Positions 21,001 to 27,487 of a stretch of DNA of 64,000 bases are shown one piece after another. A program made the translations under genes and the position numbers. Origin of the DNA: Candidatus Neomarinimicrobiota bacterium. Its GTDB lineage: Bacteria; Fidelibacterota; JAANXI01. Below the pieces are notes generated by a model. It was not told the DNA's origin, searched no databases, and saw only the letters and a list, made by a program, of their open reading frames with translations. The DNA is taken from assembly GCA_021734025.1 (NCBI GenBank), contig JAIPJS010000001.1, positions 62,001 through 126,000 of the forward strand. Reading direction: 5' to 3'. Every line of letters starts with the position of its first letter. Positions within the stretch are counted from its first letter, which is position 1.

Positions 21001-21696
21001 CGGTACCGTCCTAATACAGCACAGGAGTACTGGTGTCTGACAGTAATTGATGAAGGATTTGGTATGAGCGAGGAAATTCAGTCCAGGATATTTGAGCCAT
21101 TCTACACCACCAAATCTTCGTCCAAGGGAACGGGACTGGGGTTGGCAGTGGTCAAAAAAATTATGGATTTGCATGACGGATGGATTACTGTCGCCAGCGC
21201 ACCAGGTGAGGGCGCGACGTTTATACTTGGATTGCCCCTGCATACAACACAAGAGGGGGATGATTCCGATGAAATACCAGCGCGGAGGGAATTGTACAAT
21301 GGGGATGGAGAATATTTGCTCGTAGTCGATGACGAAGAACCGTTGCGACAGTTGATGAAGGAGTCCTTTACGGCGCAGGGATACAGGGTATTGACAGCAC
21401 CGAATGGCAAAGAAGCCTTTCAAATTGTATCCACCTCGAATCCTAAAATCGATCTTGTGCTCACCGATATTGGCCTTCCGGATATCAATGGAGGAAGGTT
21501 AATAATGCAAATTCATGCGACGAATCCGGACCTCCCGGTGATTGCAATGACGGGATATGTGGATAATCAAACCCGGGACGAACTTTTGAGTGCCGGTGCC
21601 AGGTCAGTGGTGACCAAGCCCTTCAATATCGAACAGTTTAACCGGCAGGTGTATAACATATTAAATCCCAAACCCTTTGAAATAGCCGTTACATAA
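18055..21696 (+). CDS. Hybrid sensor histidine kinase with multiple PAS/GAF domains and C-terminal receiver
   Basis: 1213 residues, soluble. The N-terminal about 195 residues form a GAF-like region. Two PAS domains follow (about 203-315 and 320-435), a GAF-like block (about 440-560) and two more PAS domains (about 570-690 and 700-825). The HisKA H box is GGIAHDFNNVLAAIDG with H847. The HATPase domain has the NAADAMPNGG N box and the KGTGLGLAVVKKI G2 box. A receiver domain (about 1095-1210) carries D1138 in LVLTDIGLPDINGG. This is the NtrB-like class of hybrid kinases with internal phosphorelay. A separate phosphotransfer protein is not obvious nearby. It is followed 28 bp later by the KaiC-like gene, suggesting a functional pairing. 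Confidence 0.95.
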   Translation: MHDSIHSTIDSIIKSMLHILNRPNNWQNLLRDIFTLLYEQNPYRRFQIVYPTPNREGDQAKSPMTADIQFQFLQDQIQSANENILRQAMKGRTCDHFFLNENLENYRRTEFGTVLVSSRDITAQENHCNCDFMKTLSASDMVLAIVPILHKGVPVMLLEFAGKGMDECSDCLDGLEEIAEAIGAAYKRFLLEQDIRITAENLKLIIESTGDAIILRKLDGPFLHVNERAVELLGYTRDEFQEMHPEDIDVVGDHDVGERLELEGQVLFETVLRRKGGSLVPVEINSRYVRYQRQQVILSVVRDISRRKTYEKQIFRQAQILKNVQDAVFVTDNDFRIEFWNQGAEQIFGYTAEEMAQAIPTSTWIHSRSLEMSHIFETIHTKGKFEAEIQIKRKDGQQRWISMTISRLTNTRDEDEGYLGMGRDITERKQTQLELLKQTHALEQRVKELRGLYETSRIINEELDLKTTLVDLLEVIAGSWQYPQQTVVRIVLDGQEYATAGFQDTAWCQSADILVGDSPRGQIEVAYLQEFPTADEGPFLEEERWLINTLADRIARFIGRRESQHELQQSEEQYHQLFESMHNGFALCRMEYDDTGTPVNLEYLTVNSAFEHILKISRDQIEGKMITDVFPEIWETDKELIALYSRVATTGQQEQLTTYIESLGLWVEITAYSPEYPYVAVIFTDITEQKKAEASLREESETLRQITETSPVGITLFDLDGNIYSANSHARAIFGLRESDLHHRSYDAPEWKITDNAGNPIPAEQLPFSQVRQTGKAIWDYQHAIEPKDGCRTYLSINAAPLRNKAGDMTGVIAVISDISERRQMEQQLFQTEKMEAMGQIAGGIAHDFNNVLAAIDGANQMIELQADDEKFLKYLRIIKSSVERGNAVTNRMLTFTRSSKPEMQPLGLMPLLQEFGSMVEYTLPKDVHVHLADVNSSVEVLAESSQLQQVLFTLCINAADAMPNGGNIHIATRKPEEYELQRYRPNTAQEYWCLTVIDEGFGMSEEIQSRIFEPFYTTKSSSKGTGLGLAVVKKIMDLHDGWITVASAPGEGATFILGLPLHTTQEGDDSDEIPARRELYNGDGEYLLVVDDEEPLRQLMKESFTAQGYRVLTAPNGKEAFQIVSTSNPKIDLVLTDIGLPDINGGRLIMQIHATNPDLPVIAMTGYVDNQTRDELLSAGARSVVTKPFNIEQFNRQVYNILNPKPFEIAVT

Positions 21697-21723
21697 TTCA
21701 GAGAAACGGAAGGAAATGACACA

Positions 21724-23823
21724 ATGGATAAACACAATGTGCATACTACCTTTAGTCCCAAATTGGATGCAATCCTCGGGGGAGGCATTCCGAAACAATC
21801 GCTGAATATCCTTGCTGGCCACCCTGGCGCAGGAAAATCTATTTTTGCCCATCATTTGCTATTTCATCATTTGAAAAGACAGCCACAGTCGAAGGTCTTA
21901 TATCTCACGACTCTGTCAGAACCCCCAGCAAAAATTATCCGGTATATGCGGGATTTTTCGTTTTTCCAGAGCGACCTCTTTCAAACCCGTTTTCAATTGG
22001 ATGATATCGGACCGACTATCCGTGAGAAGAAATTTGGTGAGATTTCCGACAAAATACTCGAAATAGTCCAGCAATACCGCCCGGATATCTTGGTGATCGA
22101 CTCCTTCAAGGCCATTCGGGATATCGGGGGACAAGTTGATGAGTTCCGGCAATTTGTGTATCAGGTTGCAGTTCGGCTCTACGGACAACAATGTACCACT
22201 TTTCTGGTGGGGGAATATGATATCAGCGAAATTAGCCAGGGAGCTGAATTTGCCGTCGCTGATGGAATTATCTTGTTGGAGATGAGACAGGTGGCTGGAG
22301 AACCCCAGCGGTTGCTCCAGGTCAGAAAACTGCGGGGGCAAAATCCAGTGACTGCCCCTCTCCCATTTTATATTGATACCGATGGAATACAGATTCAATA
22401 TTTAACAACGGTGGCGGACAGTGAGGACAAAGCAGAAGAGCAAATCCGCTCAACTGGAATTACGGCGTTTGACGAATTGGTGGATGGGGGATTGGCGTCC
22501 GGTCAGACTCTACTGATTTCGGGAGTATCCGGGACCGGGAAAACAACCCTGGCATTGCAAATACTCCATAATGCATTACAGCGGGGAGACACCGGTCTGT
22601 ATTACTCTTTTGAGGAATCTCGGCGGGCCTTATTGAGAACGGCAACCCATTTTGGTTGGTCGTTTGAACAGGCCATTGCAGAAGACAGGGGCCATTTTTT
22701 TTATATTCCCCAGACGGCTATCAGGATCGAGGAGGTGATTTCCAGATTGGAACAGGAGATTGAACGTTATCAACCGCAATGGCTCATCATGGATTCATTT
22801 TCTGTCTATTTACATCGCGTGGAGGAGCCTGCGATTATCCGGGAAAAAATGTACCAAATTCGTTCGTTGCTTCAACACCATGATGTGACAGGGTTATTAA
22901 TTTCTGATATCCCGGCACACGCTACGACTCAATTATCGCGAGCTGGAGTGGAGGAAACCGTTGCAGATGGGACAATTGTTCTCCGGAGCAATTTGGAGCA
23001 CAATAACCGCTGTCGGTATTTGGAAGTGTACAAAATGCGCCGCATAAATCACGTCAAAGGGATGCACCGCATGATCATCGGAGAGAATGGAATTGAAGTC
23101 TTCTATACCTCCGGATGGATGGAGACCCCAGACTCTGAGGGGACCACTTTTACGTTCACACCGCTTCAATCCAGAATCGAGAACCCCCTGCGTTATAATT
23201 CGGCATGGCTGATTCGGGGGGAAGCCGGCATGGGAAAATCAACCATGGCCATGAATTTTGTGGCGGAGGGATTACAAAATCAGGAATCCGTATTATTAAT
23301 CACCGCAGATGCTCCAGAGCAGGATACGGTTCGGCGGCTATCTACGGTAGGTGTGGATGTGGAACCATATCTACATTCCGGACAATTGAAGTTGTTGGAT
23401 GCCTATTCCGGAAATAATCCTCAGTTAAACCTGTCGGATCCCGAAGTGTTGAAATATTATATTTTCAGTTGTGTTTCCCAAATGCAAACCCCGATCCGGG
23501 TGGTTTTCGATTCAATTACTCCGCTTTCAGTTCGAAACAATCTAGAGGGGTTTGTGGAACTCATACATCAAAAAAACCGAATGCTGCGACATCCCCAGGT
23601 AACTGTTTTAGATACACATCTCTACCAACGCAACGCGGGAGAAGAATCGCTGGCGCTGTTAAACGGGTATGATATTGTAATTGATTTGTATGCAACCGGT
23701 GAGGTTACTGCAAACGCCAAGCGACAATTTCAGATTACGAAGGCTCGTGATATCAAGGCTGACTCCACCCCCCAATCCTTCGAAATTGATCCGGCCAGAG
23801 GAATCGTACCAGTGGATCACTAA
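21724..23823 (+). CDS. KaiC-like ATPase with three RecA-type domains
   Basis: 699 residues. Three Walker A motifs: GHPGAGKS at 32-39, GVSGTGKT at 267-274 and GEAGMGKS at 499-506. Matching Walker B strands are DILVIDS, WLIMDS and RVVFDS. The catalytic glutamate pair of KaiC is clear only in domain 2 (SFEESRRALLRTA); domain 1 has LSEPP and domain 3 DAPEQ. Cyanobacterial KaiC has two such domains, so this is a three-domain relative. No KaiA or KaiB is in the window. It lies 28 bp after a hybrid kinase and 26 bp before a GAF protein. KaiC homologues outside cyanobacteria often act in signal transduction with kinases, which fits here. A clock function is not supported. Confidence 0.9.
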   Translation: MDKHNVHTTFSPKLDAILGGGIPKQSLNILAGHPGAGKSIFAHHLLFHHLKRQPQSKVLYLTTLSEPPAKIIRYMRDFSFFQSDLFQTRFQLDDIGPTIREKKFGEISDKILEIVQQYRPDILVIDSFKAIRDIGGQVDEFRQFVYQVAVRLYGQQCTTFLVGEYDISEISQGAEFAVADGIILLEMRQVAGEPQRLLQVRKLRGQNPVTAPLPFYIDTDGIQIQYLTTVADSEDKAEEQIRSTGITAFDELVDGGLASGQTLLISGVSGTGKTTLALQILHNALQRGDTGLYYSFEESRRALLRTATHFGWSFEQAIAEDRGHFFYIPQTAIRIEEVISRLEQEIERYQPQWLIMDSFSVYLHRVEEPAIIREKMYQIRSLLQHHDVTGLLISDIPAHATTQLSRAGVEETVADGTIVLRSNLEHNNRCRYLEVYKMRRINHVKGMHRMIIGENGIEVFYTSGWMETPDSEGTTFTFTPLQSRIENPLRYNSAWLIRGEAGMGKSTMAMNFVAEGLQNQESVLLITADAPEQDTVRRLSTVGVDVEPYLHSGQLKLLDAYSGNNPQLNLSDPEVLKYYIFSCVSQMQTPIRVVFDSITPLSVRNNLEGFVELIHQKNRMLRHPQVTVLDTHLYQRNAGEESLALLNGYDIVIDLYATGEVTANAKRQFQITKARDIKADSTPQSFEIDPARGIVPVDH

Positions 23824-23849
23824 CCACATTATTGTGTAAGGATAAAAAA

Positions 23850-24272
23850 TTGAAAAACCTGATCAATAAGGCACTTCAAATTCCGCAGAGCCTGGTTGAG
23901 GAATGGCAGGAAATCGTAAATATCATGGCGGAAATTATTGAAGTCCCTGCCGGACTGATCATGCGGGTTTCCAGCGAGGAACTCGAAGTATTCGTTGCGA
24001 GCCAAACTCCGGGGAATCCCTATACTCCCGGTGAATCCGAGATTTGGAACGGCTCGGGACTGTATTGCGAAACCGTTATTAATTCGAGAGAAAAACTTTT
24101 GGTCCCTGATGCGTTGAGTGATCCGAAATGGGAGAGTAATCCTGACATCCGGCTCAATATGATTTCGTATTTGGGATATCCTATCTTTCTTCCAAATGGG
24201 GAGGTCTTCGGTACTATTTGTGTCCTGGATAATAAAAAAATGATTACTCTGCCCTTTATGAGCAGTTTATGA
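23850..24272 (+). CDS. GAF-domain protein, N-terminal part of a frameshifted gene
   Basis: The frame opens at TTG 23850 (AAGGA seven bases upstream; a TTG at 23832 is also in frame) and gives 140 residues of GAF domain: IPQSLVEEWQEIVNIMAEII, then YCETVINSREKLLVPDAL and SYLGYPIFLPNGEVFGTICV. It ends out of frame after LDNKKMITLPFMSSL. Adding one A to the seven-A run at 24234-24240 changes this tail to NKKNDYSALYEQFMIKLK, the normal GAF continuation, and joins it to the next frame. The intact product would be about 228 residues. Either a real frameshift, transcriptional slippage on the A-run or a sequencing error. Confidence 0.8.
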   Translation: MKNLINKALQIPQSLVEEWQEIVNIMAEIIEVPAGLIMRVSSEELEVFVASQTPGNPYTPGESEIWNGSGLYCETVINSREKLLVPDALSDPKWESNPDIRLNMISYLGYPIFLPNGEVFGTICVLDNKKMITLPFMSSL

Positions 24273-24535
24273 TAAAACTGAAGACACAAATTGAGCAGCA
24301 GTTACAATTGCTGGAGATGGCTAAGAAACTACAAAAACATAAAAAGGAGCTCGACCGTCATATAGAGGAAATACATAAGTTACAAGGATTAATTCCGATT
24401 TGCGTCCAATGTAAAAATATCAGAGACGACGATGGTTACTGGCATTTGGTAGAGGAATATTTTGTACACCATCCGGACATTGTATTTTCTCATACCGTTT
24501 GCCCGAACTGCAAGGAACTTTTGGTTTACAAATAA
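24269..24535 (+). CDS. Coiled-coil and cysteine-pair module, C-terminal part of the frameshifted GAF gene
   Basis: Frame reading IKLKTQIEQQLQLLEMAKKL, a coiled coil, then HKLQGLIPICVQCKNIRDDD-GYW and a final FSHTVCPNC. The two CxxC pairs at 24401-24412 and 24500-24511 could bind zinc. This is not an independent gene: its first ATG lies inside the restored reading frame of the upstream GAF protein and it has no ribosome-binding site of its own. An almost identical module ends the propeller protein at 36426-39032. In other bacteria modules of this kind end PAS or receiver proteins; its function is unknown to me. Confidence 0.75.
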   Translation: MIKLKTQIEQQLQLLEMAKKLQKHKKELDRHIEEIHKLQGLIPICVQCKNIRDDDGYWHLVEEYFVHHPDIVFSHTVCPNCKELLVYK

Positions 24536-24871
24536 TCCCAAAAAAATATAGTCTGGATTATTCATGAATTGGATCAAATGAATGGTCTTTATCGGCGCTA
24601 ACATCAATATTACCAACGAAGTAGAGCCGCTCCATTAAACGCCTCTACATACAACAATATCTATGGGTTACAGTGTTTTCTGTGATACAAGGTTTCCGGG
24701 GTTATTATAAAAATATTCATTGACTTGGCATACTCACACACCCTCCAAGAAAAGTCCCTCCAGTGAAATCCGTCTAACATCGTAAGAGTCAACAGACTTA
24801 TCATTCGCTTCAGTGGATTTCCCTACCAGAGCCCAATTATTTTCCTGAGTTACTCAGGATGGGCAAGGACT
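24536..24871. other. 336-bp intergenic region with second copy of the dispersed repeat
   Basis: No supported gene. It carries the repeat at 24553-24579, and otherwise AT-rich sequence with no hairpin comparable to that beside copy 1. Confidence 0.5.
24553..24579 (+). repeat. Dispersed short repeat, copy 2
   Basis: CTGGATTATTCATGAATT directly followed by GGATCAAAT. It matches 7212-7229 and 7236-7244, without the six-base insertion seen there. Confidence 0.6.
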
Positions 24872-25242
24872 GTGAATGATCAAGAAACCGCGGAATTGCA
24901 TATGGGATTTTGGCAGGAATTTAAAGAATTTTCCATCAAGGGAAATGCAGTGGATATGGCAGTCGGGATCATCCTGGGGACGGCATTCAATCGAATTGTG
25001 AATTCGCTCGTCACCGATATTATTATGCCGCCGATTGGGTATTTGCTTGGTGGGGTGGAATTTGCCGACCTGGCTATTGTCTTTCGGGAATCCGCTGACA
25101 GCGCCACCGGTGAAATGTCCCCCTAGTGTCGATCCGATATGATCAATTTCTGACAACTGTCGTGCATTTTATTATTATTGCCTTCTCCATATTTATAGTG
25201 GTGAAAGTTAAGAATCGAATAATTCATGCCCGGGAGAATTGA
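24872..25242 (+). pseudogene. mscL: Large-conductance mechanosensitive channel, split by a one-base frameshift
   Basis: The first frame (GTG 24872, or ATG 24902 giving [20 protein letters not shown]) encodes the MscL N-terminal helix, TM1 ([18 protein letters not shown]) and [13 protein letters not shown], then stops at 25124 after GEMSP. One extra C in the run of five at 25119-25123 would give [12 protein letters not shown] and continue into TM2 (VVHFIIIAFSIFIVVKVKNR) to a TGA at 25240. The restored protein has about 123 residues, normal for MscL, and both parts keep conserved sequence. The channel releases solutes during hypo-osmotic shock. Given a similar one-base loss in the previous gene, a sequencing error is as likely as true inactivation. 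Confidence 0.85.
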
Positions 25243-25336
25243 CCAACCCGAAATCAGGCAGTTCTCTGCTTTGAGTGTCCTCATAACTGCAGTATATTAC
25301 CTGTTCTGTTTGCGGAAATTTGATAGCAGGTTCTAA

Positions 25337-26329
25337 TTGAAGATTACAAGATTACTTCTTTTTGTCATCGTGACTGTATTTTTAACACATTCCGTGCATT
25401 CACAACCGAAAATAATATTCGATACCGATTTCGGCGGAGATGCCGATGACCTGGGGGCGTTGGTCATGTTGCACCACTTTGTCGATCAGGGAGAATGCTA
25501 CCTACTCGGTATTATGAGCTGGTCCATGGATAAATATACTGTTCCGGCCATCGATGCGGTCAATCAATTCTACGGACATCCGGATATTCCTATTGGCACG
25601 AGAAAGGATTCACTCCGTTTTGATGATTGGAATTACAGTAAACCGATTACTGATAATTTTCCATACAAATGCAATTACGAGGATGTCCCCGATGCCACGA
25701 CACTGTACCGGGAGTTATTATCAGAGAACCCTGACTCCAGCGTCACTATTGTGACAGTCGGTCCGCTGAAGAATATTGCTGATTTGCTCAAATCCGAAGG
25801 TGATACAATTTCTACTTTAAGCGGGAAGGAATTGATCGAGAAGAAAGTTAAAGAGTTTGTCATCATGGGCGGCAAATTTCCCCAGGGCGATTGGGAGTGG
25901 AACTTTTCAGGGGATATGCCTGGGGTCACGAAGTTTGTTATTTCTCAATTAACTGTCCCTATTACTTTTACCGGCTACGAAGTGGGCATGGCTATCAAAA
26001 CAGGGAAGGTGTTGAACACCATCGATCCGGAGAACCCGCTCACTAAAGGCTATCGACATTTCAGCGAACATGCTCACTGGGACAGAGAAAATTTCACTGG
26101 CAAAATCCTGGATAATGCGACGTATGACCAAACGGCCGTTTTATATGCGGTCAGAAATGGTGTTGGAACCTATTGGGATAGAATATCAAATGGCGTCTGT
26201 GTCCCGGATAACAACGGCGGAAACACGTGGATTGAGGGGGTACAGTCCAAACATTCGTACCTTCAATTGACAATGGATGAAGAGAAGATTGCGAGGAAAA
26301 TTGAATATTTTATGCTCGGAGATTTTTAA
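25337..26329 (+). CDS. Exported nucleoside-hydrolase-like protein
   Basis: 330 residues, TTG start. A signal peptide ends near HSVHSQ at about residue 23. The metal-binding aspartate cluster of the inosine/uridine-preferring nucleoside hydrolase fold is present: IIFDTDFGGDADD with D29, D31 and D35-D38. VTVGPLKNIADLL, VIMGG and a late ATYDQTAVLYA segment (the C-terminal Asp of the fold) also fit. These enzymes cleave N-ribosides; the exported members are poorly studied and may act on other glycosides. It heads a run of three exported carbohydrate-active proteins with short gaps (36 and 42 bp), consistent with one operon. Release of ribose would connect with ribokinase and RbsD further on, but that link is inference. 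Confidence 0.8.
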   Translation: MKITRLLLFVIVTVFLTHSVHSQPKIIFDTDFGGDADDLGALVMLHHFVDQGECYLLGIMSWSMDKYTVPAIDAVNQFYGHPDIPIGTRKDSLRFDDWNYSKPITDNFPYKCNYEDVPDATTLYRELLSENPDSSVTIVTVGPLKNIADLLKSEGDTISTLSGKELIEKKVKEFVIMGGKFPQGDWEWNFSGDMPGVTKFVISQLTVPITFTGYEVGMAIKTGKVLNTIDPENPLTKGYRHFSEHAHWDRENFTGKILDNATYDQTAVLYAVRNGVGTYWDRISNGVCVPDNNGGNTWIEGVQSKHSYLQLTMDEEKIARKIEYFMLGDF

Positions 26330-26365
26330 CATGAATTTGAATTATTTCTTAGCGCGGTCGAGTAC

Positions 26366-27445
26366 ATGAAAATTATATCTTCCCGGTTTAACGTTGTGGT
26401 CGGATTAATAGCGCTCCTGCTAATAAGCTGTGATGTCAAAGTCATACCGGCAGAAGAATCAGGACAAGATACTTCTGGCACAGTTAAGAAGTTCACCAAT
26501 CCGCTTTGGGATGGCGCCGATCCTTTTATGGTAAAACACGCCGACTCCTATTATTACATCGAATCCCTGGGCCGGGATGGGATAGCGGTCTGGAAATCCG
26601 GGAAAATGACGGAGCGGGGCGCAAGGCGTATTGTCTGGACTCCGCCGGACACCGGCTGGAATACCGACGAAATCTGGGCGCCGGAGTTACATTTTCTGGA
26701 AGACAAGTGGTACATCTATTATGCCGCCGATTCCGGGGCCAACCGCGACCACCGGATGGGAGTCCTGGAAAGCACAAGCCAGGATCCCCAGGGGGATTAC
26801 AATGACAAGGGGATGCTGTATACCGGCGACTACATCGAATCCGATTCCCTGAACCGGTGGGCCATCGACGGTACGGTGCTGGAGTTCGATGGGCAACTGT
26901 ATTTTATCTGGTCGGGCTGGGAATCAACTCATGACAACCAGTATCTGTATATTGCCCCGATGAGCAACCCGTGGACAATCTCAGGAAACCGGGTGCGGCT
27001 CGCAGACAATGATGATTATATCTGGGAACGGGTCGGGGAAGATCCGGGACAACGCGGACTGAACGAGGCGCCGCAGGTATTGAAAAACGGGGAACATGTC
27101 TTCGTAATTTATTCCTGCAGCGGGTCGTGGCAAACCACATATAAACTGGGTATGTTACGGCTGGACAATGGCGGAAATCCACTGAATCCCGCACACTGGA
27201 CGAAAGCGTCCGAGCCGGTCTTTCAGGGGACGGAAGACGTGTATGGCGTTGGACATGCCTCGTATGTCAAGTCCCCGGACGGGACGGAGGACTGGATTAT
27301 CTACCATTCCAAAAAGGAAACGACACCGGGCTGGGATCGGGATGTCCGGATGCAGCCGTTTACCTGGAATGCTGACGGCACGCCCGAATTTGGTACGCCG
27401 GTGGCGCCGGGCGATTCTCTATCGGTACCGTCCGGAGAACAGTGA
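26366..27445 (+). CDS. GH43-type glycoside hydrolase lipoprotein
   Basis: 359 residues. A lipoprotein signal with LLLISC and lipid-attachment C22. A five-bladed propeller of the GH43 class: the general base is D52 in WDGADPFMV, a second acidic residue is in AIDGTVLEFDG, and the proposed acid is E234 in GLNEAPQVLKNG. The WAPELHFLEDKWYIYYAA segment is highly typical. Members cleave arabinofuranosides, xylosides or related pentose linkages in plant polysaccharides. It is probably anchored to the outer membrane. It lies between a nucleoside-hydrolase-like gene and a GH2 gene in the same direction. Confidence 0.9.
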   Translation: MKIISSRFNVVVGLIALLLISCDVKVIPAEESGQDTSGTVKKFTNPLWDGADPFMVKHADSYYYIESLGRDGIAVWKSGKMTERGARRIVWTPPDTGWNTDEIWAPELHFLEDKWYIYYAADSGANRDHRMGVLESTSQDPQGDYNDKGMLYTGDYIESDSLNRWAIDGTVLEFDGQLYFIWSGWESTHDNQYLYIAPMSNPWTISGNRVRLADNDDYIWERVGEDPGQRGLNEAPQVLKNGEHVFVIYSCSGSWQTTYKLGMLRLDNGGNPLNPAHWTKASEPVFQGTEDVYGVGHASYVKSPDGTEDWIIYHSKKETTPGWDRDVRMQPFTWNADGTPEFGTPVAPGDSLSVPSGEQ

Positions 27446-27487
27446 ACAACTCTCATATCCACTTAACTTTTTAACTATGGAACTGAT

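Noticed and set aside
21724-23823. A circadian clock locus
   Set aside because: No KaiA or KaiB is present, and the KaiC relative has three domains with only one intact catalytic Glu pair.
24269-24535. An independent zinc-finger protein gene
   Set aside because: No ribosome-binding site, and a one-base correction fuses it with the GAF protein upstream at a typical GAF boundary.
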